From the NCBI RefSeq assembly GCF_023065955.2, contig NW_026622786.1, positions 48,159,438 through 48,223,437 of the forward strand: 64,000 bases of DNA. Reading direction: 5' to 3'. Below, in pieces: positions 45,230 to 57,862 of the stretch. Source of the DNA: Ursus arctos. Lineage: Eukaryota > Chordata > Mammalia > Carnivora > Ursidae. The stretch's first letter is position 1. Each line of letters starts with the position of its first letter. A program made the position numbers and the translations under genes. The notes beneath the pieces are model-generated. The model saw nothing but the letters and a program-made list of their open reading frames with translations, ran no database searches and was not told the origin of the DNA.

Positions 45230-46990
45230 CTTCATCATGCTGTTCTTCCTTTTCTTTCTGCTCTATATGCCTTTTAAAAATATATATTTTCTTCCCTTTA
45301 CTTTCCTTCTCCTACCTTCTTATTTTATTTTGTGCTGGTTAGAGAGAAAGGTACCATGAAAGATGGGTGGATGGATACAAGGGTGGGTCAATGAATAGAA
45401 GTATAATTTACTAAATATATAGATAGAGGGATAGAAAGATAAAGGGCTCAGTAGATGAGTATGTAGTAGGTAAGTGATGTGTCATGGAGAAGAAACAATA
45501 AGCCTATCTGTTCTCAACCTGGACTATAAGGTGACAAGGAGAGCCATGTTCTACCACTAATATTATCTGGGAAAATAATGATCAGAGTAAGCTTTTATGC
45601 ATTCCCACATTATCCTCAAGCTTCTATAATCTGTCCAGAAAAACTTGTCAGAGAAGTAAAGGATAATTTCCAAACAAAATTATGTGATGGCTGCTGGTTT
45701 GTAGGAAAACAGAAAATAACAATAATTACTATGATGATGATGATGATGATTCCATTTCTTCTACACTATTTTATGATTCAACTGTCACTCTTAGTGAAGA
45801 ATGGTTGTGGTCCCCCCTTGTCAAAATGCTGGGGATGATTTGCTAGCTTGGGTATGAACTATGGATAATTGCTTCTGGCAATGACACATTATCGATCACT
45901 TGCTGCCAGGAGTGATTTGCCATTTTTTGGAGTTACCAGGAATAATTTGTTTCTACTTATAAGTTTTGTAAGATATTGTAATTCTTTGGTCTTGGCTTCT
46001 TCAGTTAAAACATGTTATCTATTGTTATTCCCAGGACGTCTTTGAAAACTCATTGAGAGCCCCATAAACAATTTCAATAACCATTATGGCTGGCGGAATG
46101 ATTGCACCTGCCAGCCTCATAATCAAGGACTGATTTTCTGTGGCCTGCTGAGGAAGAAAATGTCTTTCTTCCATTCATTCAAACTATCAAATGTTGTCTC
46201 TGCCAATTGCATTTTGAATCATTAACAAACACTGATTGTTATTATAGATCAGTTACTTGGTGGCACAACTGCCAGATTACTGTTTCTGTAATACTGAGTA
46301 CAGAACATGACTTCCAGCTAGAACTGTGGTACTTGGCTGTGCCATGGAGATGAGGCAGTTCCTTCATGAAGTGATTCCCTGAGTCTGTGGATAGCCTCAG
46401 GAACTCAGCAAACAAACCTAGAACTCGATGAGCTTGAAGTTTACACAATAGAAGTACACCAGGGTCCAAATCACTGGGCTTTTCTTTTTACTCTCTTACT
46501 GTTCAGGTGTATCTAAACAACAAAGTCAAACTAAATATCCAGACAATTTATCAGTGAAATTAGTGAAGAACCACTAGTTTTTCTTCCCTGCATAAAAAAA
46601 AAGTTGGGCCTGACAATAAATACGGCAATTTTCTCAAAACTGCATTTCTTAAATCTACTAAATCCATAGAGACTAGGAAAACTTAAAAATAAATATAGAG
46701 GCAAATTTATAGTAGGAGTCCCTAGAATTTTGTATCTTTTTTGTTAGATAATGCAAAAACAAGATTTCAATAAGAAAAGATAGCCTTTATGTATCTGTGT
46801 ATCAATCACTGAGTGTCAACTCTGTCCTCAGTACGCATATATCATTTCCTGTATTCATAAATGTAAAGATTGCTAATGAGTCCATGAGTCAGCTGGTCAC
46901 TGGGTCTGTTAGTTGGTCAGTCTGTCTGTTACTCCCAGGACCAAAGGATAGCTGGATAAAGCTTAAAAGAACCTTATATTTCATAAATTT
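45230..46990. other. No gene recognised
   Basis: Contains an (atg)n run at 45730-45750. The part at 46020-46240 is complex and repeat-free to the eye, so a possible conserved non-coding element. ORFs up to 86 codons, none identifiable. Confidence 0.35.
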
Positions 46991-46999
46991 GTTTGTATT

Positions 47000-49869
47000 A
47001 CCAAAGACCCTTTCTAAATATGTTTCCTGAGACCTCTACTTCCAGGGAAATTGAGTAGATAAATTTTTCTCTTCCTCCCACCAAGGAGAATTGGACAATA
47101 GGTGAAAAATGACCATAAGACAACTCTGAAAGTACAGAAAAGAGACAGGCTGGCTAAGAACCTTGGGACCCACACAATAACATCATGGTGAGATCCCTGT
47201 GTTTTCTTTCTATCTCATATATTCCAACCTGGAGTTGAAGAAGCCAGCAACCTGAAATTCCTGTAGACAGACACATACAAAAACAAAAAAAAAACAAAAA
47301 AACACCCTTTTTATGGGGGGTGGGTCTACTCTTTCTAGTAAAAGGACCAGGAAAGGCACAGTTGAGCAAGACAGAACACTTTTAGACAATGATTGCTATA
47401 TTACAGCCAAATCACAGAAGAGCCATGGGTCCATCCACACCCACACCAGCAAAGACTGAATGGGGAGCGTAGGTTTCCATCCTTGATAGGCTATAACAAG
47501 ATGTCCCACCACTCCTACAGGGGCAGTGTCAAAGAAGACCAAGTCAGGAGTCAGGAATTTCAACCCTGATGATCAATAATAAGCATACTCCCTCCTCCCT
47601 TCCTCTGCAATGTCAGTAAAGACCACATGGGGAACCAGAATTCCCATTCCCACTCAGCAGTAATGAAGAGCCTTCTCTTCTGGAATAATTGGAGGGTAAG
47701 CAGTGAACCTCTATGTGGTGGTAATGAGGTAGCACTCCCCCTCCCCAGCTGCAGCAATGGCAGAGAAAGCCAGCAAAAACTGAACGTTCCAACAATAGCA
47801 CAGTCTCATAGTACAATACTAAAACATCCAGGTTTTAATAAAAAATTATTCATCACACCAAAAACCAGAAAGATTTCAAACTAAATGAAAAAAAATCATT
47901 AGAAGCTGACACCAAGATGACAGAAAGTAGCATTAGCTGACAAAAATTTAAAGCAGCCATGTTAAAGAAGCATTAGAAAGCAATTGTGAACATACTTAAA
48001 ACAAATGAAAAAAAATAGAAAACCTCAGCAAAGAAATAAAAGATATAAAGAAAAATCAAATGCAAATTTTAGAACAGAAAATTATAATAGTTAAAACACA
48101 AAGTGTAGTGAATGGACTAACAGAGTAGAGATGACAAAGGAAAGAATCTATGAACTAGAAGATAGAACAATAGAAATTATCTAATCTGAACCAAGAAAAA
48201 ACAGGCCAAATTTGGAAAAGAATATAAACCTACACATTCAAGAAGCTGAATGTACCCCAAATATTGTAAATTTAAAGAAATTCGAACACCATAATTAAAT
48301 TTCTGAACAATAAGCAAAGGAAAGAAATCTTGAAAGCAACCAGAAAAAAGACACCTTCCCTATAGGAAGATATAATTAGAACAGTAAGAAATTTCTCATT
48401 AGAAATCAGGATAAAGAATGAAAAGAAATGTCAACCCAAAATCCTATACCTATGGAAAATATCCTTCAGGAATGAAGGACAAATCAAGACATTCTCTGAT
48501 GAGGAAAACAAAGAATTTGTCACTAGCAGATATACCCTAAAAGAATGCCTAAAAGGAACTGTAAAAAAAAATAAATAAAGGAAATGGTAAAAGAACTTCG
48601 GGACATTGGGAAGAAAGAACACAGTAAGCAAATATATGGGTAAAGATAGTTTTTTTTTCTCCTTTTGAGCTTTCTAAATTATGTTTGACAATTGGAGCAA
48701 AAGTTATAACACTCTCTGATGTGGTTCTAGATATATTAAAAAAGGAAATATGTTAGATAATTATAAATGGAGAAAGTAAAGGGATGTAAAGGGAGTTAAG
48801 GTTTCTGTACTTCAAATTGGTAAAATGACAACATCAGTAGACTGTGGTAAGTTATATATATATATATATATATAGTGTAATACATGGTGAAACTATTAAA
48901 AAAGTTTACAAGAAAATGTGCTCAAAGACATATAGATTTATCTATATAATCTATAGATTATAGAATCTATAGAATTCTAAACAATGTCCAAGTAACCCAT
49001 CATAGATTGGAAAAAGAAAACAGAAATGAAAAACAGAGAGAACAAACAAAACAAAAATTAAGATGGCAGACTTGAGCCCTGGCACAATAATTACATTACA
49101 CATAAATGATCTGAATACATTAAAAGATTGACAGGATGGTTTTAAAATACTCCACTACATGCTGACTCTAAGATCCTCTCTTCAAATGTAACAATATAGT
49201 CAGGTTGAAAATAAAAGGATGAAAAAATATATTACATGAACATTAATCAAAAGAAAAGAAAAGCAGCTATATAACATCTGATAAAGTTGACTTTGGAGCA
49301 AAGAAAATTACCAGAGACAAAGAACATTATATAATAAAAGGCCCAATCTATCAAGAAGACCTAAGAATCTGAAATATGTATTCTATGCATCAAACATCAA
49401 AGCTACAAAATATGTGAAGCACAAACTGAACGAATTTTAAGGAGATAAGATAAATTCACAATTATAGTTGTATACTTCAAGACCTCAACAATTGGTAGAC
49501 CAGCTAGACAGAAAATCAGCAAGGATCTTCAACAACTCAACAATGCCATAAACCAATGGATCTAATCAGCATTTATAGAAAACCTGACCTAACAACAGAA
49601 AAATATACATTCTTTCCAAATAGCCACAGAACATATACCGAGATAGACCATAATCTGGGCCATAAAACAAACCTTAACAAAATTTTAAAAATTGCAATCA
49701 TACAAAGTGTGTTCTCTGATAACAAGAGAATCAAGTTAGAAATCAGTGACAGACGATAATAGGAGAATAACCAAATATTGTAAACTAAACAACACCCTTT
49801 TAGATAATCCGTGGGTCAAGTAAGAAGCTTCAAAGAAAATCAAAGAATGCATTTAACTGAAAGAAAACA
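47000..49869 (+). mobile_element. Degenerate L1M-type LINE, 5' part
   Basis: 5' UTR-like text from about 47040 ('ccaaggagaattggacaatagg'). ORF1-like text at 47980-48560 ('gaaagcaaccagaaaaaagacacc', 'aagacattctctgatgagg', 'aacaaagaatttgtcactagcag'). ORF2 endonuclease-like text at 49240-49860 ('aactcaacaatgccataaaccaatgg', 'gagatagaccataatctgggcc'). Stops throughout. Confidence 0.8.
48850..48875 (+). repeat. (TA)n microsatellite
   Basis: About twelve ta units between the ORF1- and ORF2-like parts of the L1M. Confidence 0.95.
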
Positions 49870-50068
49870 GGGGCGTCTGGGTGGCACAGCGGTTAAGCGT
49901 CTGCCTTCGGCTCAGGGCGTGATCCCGGCGTTACGGGATCGAGCCCCACGTCAGGCTCTTCCTCTATGAGCCTGCTTCTTTGTCTCCCACTCCCCCTGCT
50001 TGTGTTCCCTCTCTCGCTGGCTGTCTCTATCTCTGTCGAATAAATAAATAAAACCTTTAAAAAAAAAA
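49870..50068 (+). mobile_element. SINEC carnivore SINE inserted in the L1M
   Basis: Young type: head ggggcgtctgggtggcacag, 'gcgtgatcccggcgttac', tail 'gaataaataaataaaacc'. Perfect 14-base duplication actgaaagaaaaca (49856-49869 and 50069-50082). Confidence 0.97.
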
Positions 50069-50990
50069 ACTGAAAGAAAACAAAAATATAGCATATCAGA
50101 GTTTGTAAGACACAGTTAAAACAGTGCTGAGAGAGAAATTTATACCATTTAAATGAATATATTAGAAAAAACAGTCTCAAATAAACAATCTAACCTCTAC
50201 CTCAAAAACTTAAAAAACAAAGGTGAAATAAACTCAAAGTGAGTGGAAGGAAGGAAGTAACAAAGATAAGGGCAGAAATCATGGAGTTGAAGACAGAAAA
50301 ACAACAGAGAAAATCAATGAAACAAAGAGCTTATTTTTGGAAAAGATCAATTAAGTTGACAAACTTCTAGCAAGCCTGACAAAGAAAAAAAGAAAGAAGA
50401 CACAAATTACAGATATGAGGTAAGAAACAGGGGTTATCACTACAGGTCTTGGAGAATCAAAAAGATAATATGGAATGGTACAAACAGCTCTACACTCAAA
50501 AAGTTGATAACTTTGAATAAAAGTCACTTCTTCAAAAAACAAACTACCACAACTTACCCAATATGAGACAGATCATTAGGAAGGCCCTCAAACTATAAAG
50601 GAAACTGAATTCATAGTTTAAAAACTCTCCCCCAAATCTCCAGGCTCAGAGGGTTGCACTGTAGAGTTCTACTGAACATTTAAAGAATTAACACCAAATT
50701 TATAGTCTCTTTCAGAAAATAAAACAGAAGGAAATATCTCCAAATTCCTTTTATGAAGCTAGTATTGCCCTGACACCAAACCAGACTAAGACAGTACAAA
50801 AACAGAAACCAACAGACCAATATCCAAGTTTGGTACAGCTGTTCTTGTAATGTTGTTCTGTATTGTATTACTACAAGATGCTACTGTCGTGGGAAACTCG
50901 GTAATATGTAGAGATCTTCTTTATTATTTCTTATAATGTGTGAATCTAAAGTATCTCAAAATAAGAAACTCATCTACAAAAAAATCATTG
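50069..50990 (+). mobile_element. Continuation of the degenerate L1M after the SINEC
   Basis: ORF2-like text resumes: 'gagagaaatttataccatttaaatg', 'gaaacaaagagcttatttttggaaaagatc', 'cagagggttgcactgtagagttctactgaac', 'gctagtattgccctgacaccaaaccagac'. From about 50830 an abrupt change to 'gtgaatctaaagtatctcaaaataag' looks like a LINE 3' terminus, so the middle is probably deleted. Confidence 0.72.
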
Positions 50991-52024
50991 TCCTCTGGGT
51001 CTCATATTCTGAAATATTTTTACTGAATAAAATTTTAAGTAATCATTTTTTCCAATTTTAATTAATCAAACACATTTCTAAGTTGGAGCCAACAATTTAT
51101 TCTAATATCAATATCAATGAGATGAAGAAACACATCCAGAAAAGTTGCATGGCTTGATCAAGCTGAACGACACCTTCAATACTGAATTATGACAGAAGTA
51201 CATGATGCCCAATTCATACTTTCCACCAAAATACTAGATCGTACTATATAAATTTACCAACTCTGAGTCATTATTACCTATAAAAAGATGGATTCAACCC
51301 AGTGTATAATCTCTCATTGTGGAAAGGACTTCAAATGTTTCTGTATTTTCTAATAAGGATTTATTTAGTGTCTACTGCATATTTAATTAAATATAAGTTG
51401 CTTCACCCTATGGAAATATGTCATTTAATTTTTCTCTGAAATATGATTATTAGCATTGTTGCCAAGACTTGAAATGCCTCAGGAAGGACCCAAAATCTCT
51501 TTTCCCCCATCCTAGCCTGAAGTCATCCATATCTCTTGTATCCTACCATGTTGATAGACTTGATGTCACTAGATGGGATACTCAAAGCACCAAAAAAGTT
51601 GGAGGACTACACTTGACCTATGCTCATCCAGAGGCTTGGCCCCTGGTCTCATCCCAAGGCTTCTAAGAAGCTCTAGATCCAAATAAGTGTAAGGCTATCC
51701 TCAGGGCTTCTGAGAGCCTTCCAGATTGAAAATTATTCCTAGTCCTCTTTCATTTTGTTTCAAGCTAGGATTGAATCTAAGTGGCTGGGGTGGGTGGGTG
51801 AGAGGATAAGATCCCAGTAGCAACCTGTGCTAGGAGTTGTTCACATTGAGGGTCACCTAGGGCATTTAAAAAGTCAAGTGCCTTTCCATCTAGCCAGGTC
51901 CTAATGCCACCACAGTGCTTTGCTCCCTGGTGACCCTGAGACCACACTTCTACCTACCTGCTTAGGCCCCTCGTTTTTAGTACTTTATTTAGCAGTTGCG
52001 TCTTCCTGGGCCACAATAAACACA
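50991..52024. other. No recognisable feature
   Basis: Unassigned sequence. The longest ORF is about 65 codons and shows no family signature. Confidence 0.35.
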
Positions 52025-52029
52025 GACTA

Positions 52030-52200
52030 GAACCCAGGTACTCATCTCAGCTGTGCCTGTGAGCAACAGTGTGACCTTAAGCACCAACTTAACTTCTCCT
52101 AGCCTTTCTTGCTTGGCCAATAAAGTAGAAAAAATACCTATATAATAATCTAATAAGATAATGTAAGGTTTTCCAAACCACTGTATGTTTATTATTCATG
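52030..52200 (+). repeat. MIR SINE
   Basis: 'actagaacccaggtactcatctcagctgtgcc', 'agtgtgaccttaagcacc', 'ctaataagataatgtaaggttttcc' in MIR order. Confidence 0.6.
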
Positions 52201-53210
52201 ATGTAGGAGATGACTTAGGTGGTCTGTGATTGATAGATTTATCTTAAGTACTTTTTCTCTTACCTTCCATTTATGAGAAGACAAATCGTACATTTTTCAA
52301 AATATAAAGTCATTTAAAGAAAAATATTAAGTGCATAATATTATAGGAAATATATGGATTTGAAAAATAACTTGTGAAGAAAGCTGTTGTATTGTAAACA
52401 CCAAGTTAACACAGGTTGTACTTGTCAATGTATGAGATCTTTTCTGGTCATTCCAACACTGTAATGGAGAGTGGTGGTACATGCCTGAATTATCCATATG
52501 TCCACTTGACCGAATTTACGAGTTAATTGCTTCACTTTCTTTTTCTCTTTGCCAACACGTCTAGTCCCAGAATATATGATCACTGCTTCCAGAAACTTCC
52601 CTAGACCTCACATCACACCACATCACATCATTGTCTTCCTGTGGCTTTCAGTTTCCAATTTAAGCTCCTTACCTTTGTCATTACCTGAGCTATTGTCACC
52701 TCATCTCATGGCCTTTAAGCCCTCAGGACCCATGTCCTCCTGGTTAGCACTCTGCTCACACAACTTTGTCTACCACACTGCTGCTACTCTGCACTTGCCT
52801 GATTCATCCTACAAGATCCATTTCAAAACCCACTTGTGTCTGGAAATCTAGCTAACCACATTACTTTCAGATGATTTATTTATTTTGCAAGCTCCCCTGT
52901 CCCTGACAGTGAAGAAAATAAACTCTGCTTAATCACAGGATTAAGGGAGGACCACACTGATCACAACCACCTCCCACATTCTATTTCTGTCAAGTGAGTA
53001 ATGGAGCTGAAGGTCATGGTAGAAAGATAGAGATAAAGATGAACATCTTTTCTTTTTCTCATTTTCTTCCAGTTACGATGCATCTCTCTGAATCCCTTGC
53101 CAGACAGAGATGAAGCAGCAGCGGGTCCCTGAACACTGGAGGGGAAAAACCTGCATTCACCCTGGACACGATCAGATTTATTGACTGACTGCAATGACTC
53201 AAAATACCCA
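52201..53210. other. No gene; possible L2-like stretch
   Basis: A 100-codon ORF at 52549-52851 encodes a low-complexity Leu/Ser/Pro/His-rich peptide that matches no family I know. Its DNA is faintly L2-like. Treated as non-coding. Confidence 0.35.
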
Positions 53211-53214
53211 ACTT

Positions 53215-53390
53215 ACAAGTTGCTTTCACATACCTTATCTCCTTCAGTTTTCATGAAAACTCTGGGAAATAACTAACGTTACCTCCATTTTATAGAGAAG
53301 GGGAAAGAAGCTTACAGGAGGTGAACGATGTAGCTAATTATGGCAGGACTTGGGTTTGGGTCTATCACCCCCAGGTCCAGTAGGTTGCAT
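53215..53390 (-). repeat. MIR SINE
   Basis: 'taccttatctccttcagttttcatgaaaactctgggaaataactaacgttacctccattttatagagaagg', then 'gcaggacttgggtttgggtc', is reverse-complement MIR. Confidence 0.65.
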
Positions 53391-53639
53391 ATCTCTGGTT
53401 GGAAGGTCTCTGACATTAGCCATGGCCAGAAAGGAGAGATCAGTTAGATTCACTAGTATCAGAGTCTTGAAAAGAGGCAGTGAGGTTGATATAAAGGTGC
53501 TGCTGACTGGTGGATCAGATGGCGGCTGGCACCGGGCTTCTCTTGATCCCCATCCTGTGGCTTCACTCCCTGGTCCATTGCCCTCAGTGCACTGGCCTCC
53601 CTGCTTTCCCTCAAACAGGTAAAGGCCAACTGCACTCCC

Positions 53640-53945
53640 CATTTGCTATGGCTCCATCTGAAATTCTCCTCATGGCCCCCTTTCCAAGAAGGACCTTGTT
53701 GAAACAGCATCACTCCCTTCTCTTCTTATCACTCTTTATCACCCTTCCCTGCTGTATTTTTTTCTATAGCTTTTATCACCATCTGGCATAGTATAAATTT
53801 TATTGATTTACATGTTTGTTAATACACCTCTCCCCACCAATGTAAACTCCATGATGGCAAGGATTTTTAATTGTGTTTACTCTGCTGTATTCCAACTCCT
53901 TAGTGCCTGGCACATGACAGACATATAATAAATGCTGGCAAAGAA
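53640..53945 (+). repeat. L2 LINE 3' end
   Basis: 'aatgtaaactccatgatggcaaggatttttaattgtgtttactctgctgtattcc' and 'tagtgcctggcacatgacagacatataataaatgctgg' are the L2 3' terminus in order. Confidence 0.8.
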
Positions 53946-54014
53946 AAAGAGAGAGAAGAGAAAAAAGGGGGGTGGAGAAAGGGAAGAAGGGAGAGAAAAG
54001 AGGAAGGAAGGAAG

Positions 54015-54180
54015 AACTTGAGTTCTGACTCCATATGACACCCACTTCGTAGCTGGGTGAACATAAGTCACTTTACTTATGAGTAAACTGTCCCACTCCT
54101 GAGACAGTTTCTTCCCTGGACAATGAAGCATTTAAATTCCGTCATCTCTAAGATGACTTCTGACACTAATGTTCCATCAT
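54015..54180 (+). repeat. MIR-like fragment
   Basis: 'cttgagttctgactccatatgac', 'gctgggtgaacataagtcac', 'cgtcatctctaagatgac' suggest a diverged MIR. Preceded by a purine-rich GA tract at 53940-54015. Confidence 0.4.
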
Positions 54181-54534
54181 TCTGTGCATCGTGATTCCAT
54201 GTTTCCCTTGTTTACTGCTAGGAAGAGGAAGATAAACAGTCTTCACAAGGTGAAAGGCTGCACACGTCAGTGAGCTCCTCTTCCTGCTGGTACCATCACA
54301 CTTACTAGTGTGCTGAACACAGCTTGCCTACTCTAATGCATGAAAGGCCTTTCCATGTGGCAGCATTTGAGAAATTTCAGAAAAGCTACCACTTGTTCAA
54401 AAACATCTTTCTCCGCAAGTTTCTGTTGATATTTAAAATTCTAAGGTGAACAGTATTTCCACAGGCACCATCTCTTATCAAATTACAAAGTTCTCTCTTA
54501 ACCCCTCATCACTGTCTGATACATGTGAGGCAGC

Positions 54535-54723
54535 TCTGCGAAAAGATTAGGACTTTGGAATCAAGAAGACCTGGATGGGAAGCCGGGCTCTGCCACTTAA
54601 TGGCCAGGAGCACCTGAGCAATTGACTTATTTCTCTAAAAGTTAGCGTTGTAATCTGTAAAATGGGGATAATGATAGTACTTGCTTTACAGGGATTTTAA
54701 GAGGATTAAGTAATATGAAGGTA
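54535..54723 (+). repeat. MIR SINE, 5' part, split by a SINEC
   Basis: 'gactttggaatcaagaagacctgg', 'ctctgccacttaatggccaggagc', 'gtaatctgtaaaatggggataatgatagtac' are strong MIR landmarks. Its 3' part continues at 54963-55010 ('aaagcacttaagaaatg'). Confidence 0.8.
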
Positions 54724-54962
54724 TTTATTTATTTATTATTTATTTTTAAAGATTTATTTATTTAAGAGAGAGAAAAAGAGAGCACACAAGGGATGGTGAG
54801 GGGCAGAGGAAGAGGAAGAGAGAGTCTTAAGCAAGACTCCGTGTTGAGCTCAGAGTGGGATGCGGGGCTGGATCTCATGACCCTGAGATCATGACCTGAG
54901 CCGAAGCCGAGAGTCAGATGTTTAGTTGCTTAACCTAGCCGACTGTGCCACCCAGGCACCCC
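54724..54962 (-). mobile_element. SINEC carnivore SINE inserted in a MIR
   Basis: 'aaagatttatttatttaagagagag', GA-rich section, 'atgaccctgagatcatgacctgagc', head complement 'tgtgccacccaggcacccc'. Duplication taatatgaaggt (54711-54722) versus taacatgaaggt (54963-54974). Confidence 0.92.
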
Positions 54963-55010
54963 TAACATGAAGGTTTTAAAGCACTTAAGAAATGATCCAT
55001 AAATTATAGT

Positions 55011-56230
55011 TAGTATATTCTTTTTAATAGTGGAGGAATCATTTTATCTGATTCCAGTGACCAGTTAGCTTCTGGTGCGGGGTTTGTAAACAGGCACGCT
55101 CTGGGAGGAAGTATAGATTCAGAACACGAGACTGAATGTTTCTTTAGGGAGTCAAAAGTGTTGGTTTTGGGGGGAGGGGAGGCTAGGCAGTCTGAAGTCA
55201 CAAGAGCTTCCATAAGGAAGAAAGGGATGAAAGGCAAATTGTCTGCAGTAATTGCAGTCAGGACTCTCACTTTTCCACTGATGTTTTAAACTTTTTGAAA
55301 AAAACTGTCTTTTTGACTAACCATGGCCACAGATCACTGCAATTCAGTACATGTCACATATCACCTCGAATCAACCCAATGCAGCGCTAACAGACAGAAG
55401 AGAATCCAGTTCTCCCCGAGTCAGACGTGACCATCAATCAGTGGCCCTGAGTTCTTGGTTCTGCCAGGAAACTTATCAACAGAGGTCAAAGTTTTTTGGG
55501 AAAGGCAGAAAAAAAAAAAAAAATCTGAGGCAGTGCCCACTCATTAATCAAGCCTAAATGAAAACATTGTTTCTATGTCTAGAGCACTGACATCTTCTGT
55601 GCAAACTACAACGCTCATTTTTTTATTACATTATGTTTCAAAACTGGTAGAGTAACCAAGGAAAAGGAGCGGGAAGTGTCCAGAAAAATAGCTTTGCACC
55701 AAAAATAAAAAAGACCCAGTTAATTGGAAACTAAAGATCACTGTGACGGTGAATTTCTACCTCCTTATTAAGCGAGTTCCTGTTTTACCAAATATCATGA
55801 AAGGTTTTTTTCCATATTTTCTCAATCTTCTGCATCAGTTATCTGAAATGTGTAATATTCTATATTAGACAACTATAACTGTACTTGATAAGAATAATAA
55901 AAGCCTTTAGAGCAATGAAATGGCAGGCTTAAATATATTACCATTTGATGAACTGCATATTTATGATATGACCTCCTTCCAAATAACTCATATTTGGGTT
56001 AGTACGATGCCCGATTCAATGTTTGACTCATGAAGGGTTTTGGCAATTTGAAGACTATTTTTCTCTGTTATAAAATAATTGCTCCAAAGAGCTAATTTAC
56101 AAATAACAGTCGGTTGGCAGTTTATTACTGAATGCCCACGATGATAAAGACAGACGTGGGCACTCTTACTGCTCAGACCCTGCTGCACCCGGTATGAATG
56201 GAGGTACGTTTGACGTTGCAGTTAAGCCCT
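55011..56230. other. No recognisable feature
   Basis: Over 1.2 kb unassigned. A short A13 tract at about 55509-55523. Small ORFs only. Confidence 0.35.
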
Positions 56231-56494
56231 TAAAAGTTCTTCATTTCATCACTATCATGGTGCCTAGCACATATTAAGTACTCCATTGAGTACTTCATTA
56301 ATTAATAAATTAATAATGGATAAATTAGTCACCACTCGGAATGTGAAATTGTTGAAGACTCAACTGTTTACAAGTTAGTTGGATAAATAAGATAAGCAAA
56401 ATTAAATTACAACCCAAAGGCTGAATTATCCCAGAGGCTAAACTTTTCCAGGGAAGAGGACCTGGACAGTGACTTCTGTGGAATGAGGAGAGGA

Positions 56495-56590
56495 GATCAG
56501 TGTGCTGGGTAAGAACGTAGGCTCTAAAATCAGATGGAACTTGTTGTTTGACCCTACCATTTTTCAGCTGTGTAAACGTGGGTTAATTAC
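56495..56590 (+). repeat. MIR SINE, 5' part, interrupted
   Basis: 'aacgtaggctctaaaatcagatgg', 'accatttttcagctgtgtaaacgtgggttaatta' is MIR and stops abruptly. It resumes at 56996 ('tttccaaatttcggtttctttatctataaa') and runs to about 57122 ('gtattcaataaaatttg'). Confidence 0.65.
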
Positions 56591-56995
56591 CGTCAAAGGA
56601 CCATAAGACCAACACACGTTCTCTGAAATAAAAAGACAAAGGCTGAAGGTGTTGCTTACCGCATCGAGAAAGAGTGATAGTGGTCAGGAGCAGGTTTGTT
56701 GGTCTTTCATAAAATCTGGGGAAGCATGCAGTTCATAGAGACTTTACGAAGCTTCTGTGGAAGCCCACTTACTAGATGCAAAGACTATTGTTGATTGGTT
56801 AAAACTCAGAAACGTGTTTACTGGAGTGAGTCCTGATTGGCTGACTTTCAGAAGCAAAGGGCTGGCCCCAATTGGCTGGGTTATAAAAGCACAGTCACCG
56901 CAGCAGACGTTGATTGAGCGACAGGTTTAAAACTAGTTCTGTGGATTACTTGTTGTCATGGCTACAGAACAATTAATCTTACATTTGTGAAAACA
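56591..56995 (+). mobile_element. LTR-like 405-bp insertion inside a MIR
   Basis: The block separates two halves of one MIR. It contains repeated CCAAT-type motifs ('gattggttaaa', 'tgattggctgac', 'ccaattggctggg') directly before ttataaaagc (about 56880), an arrangement seen in LTR promoters. It ends in CA followed by tacc; the left flank ends in tac. No coding capacity. LTR identity is inference. Confidence 0.5.
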
Positions 56996-57261
56996 TACCC
57001 TTTCCAAATTTCGGTTTCTTTATCTATAAACCGCATAGGGGTTTCAAAAGAAGTTCAAAAGATAATGCTCATTAAGAACATACACTGTACTAGCCATATA
57101 GTGAGTATTCAATAAAATTTGTTTATATTTTTAAATAGACTCGAGTCAGTTTGTCTGCAAGACGAACAGAATTCCTATGAAATATGGTCTAACTGCTTTT
57201 GCCAGACACCATAAAATATTGTCACCCATTTCCTTTCTTCCCTATCCCCACTGTTGGTTTA

Positions 57262-57262
57262 A

Positions 57263-57290
<28 letters not shown>
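57262..57290 (+). repeat. (CA)n microsatellite
   Basis: About 14 perfect ca units. Confidence 0.97.
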
Positions 57291-57293
<3 letters not shown>

Positions 57294-57450
57294 AACGTAA
57301 TATTTTATTCACAAGGCCTAAGATTAAGTTTAAATCGGCTTGTATTATCTAGGATTCTGCTTTTCTTGTGTTCTTAGCTCACCTTAGATTCTGAAGGCAT
57401 GAGATAAATCGGAGGGATGTGCCGCAGCGCTGTAGGAGAACATAGCGAGA

Positions 57451-57862
57451 TGTGGTAGGCTGGATTATGGTTTCCAAGTCTTCCCTCCCACCTTGCTGTA
57501 AAATTGTACATGACCTTACAGTATCTCCCACCAAGTAAACAGAGTATGTTCCCCACCCCCTTTGACACTTGTGTTGGCCATGTGAATTACTCTGGTCAAT
57601 GTACTGTAATAGATATGATACAAGCAGAAATTTTTAGGTTGCTTTCAGGATGTCACTCAGAAGTTTGCATCTCTGCCACCCACCATGAAAGTAACACAAC
57701 CCCTCCAAGAAGCAAGGAGATACCTGGAGCAGATTTGGACCCAATGTGCAGGCTGAGGCCAAACCCAGCTCATCAACAGATCCATGACTGAAAAACAATT
57801 TTTTGTTGGTGCTAAGTTACTGAGATTTTGAAGTTGTTATACAGAAAAAAATGACTAATACA
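57451..57862 (+). mobile_element. MaLR-like solo LTR
   Basis: A 412-bp unit beginning tgtggtaggctggattatgg and ending 'atgactaataca', with the TG...CA ends and final 'gctaagttactgagattttg' phrase of MaLR/MLT1-type LTRs. No internal genes. Confidence 0.6.

Noticed and set aside
53334..53791. Overlapping ORFs of 84-102 codons on both strands considered as an exon
   Set aside because: A GC-richer patch opens several frames at once; no splice-bounded frame or known protein could be seen.
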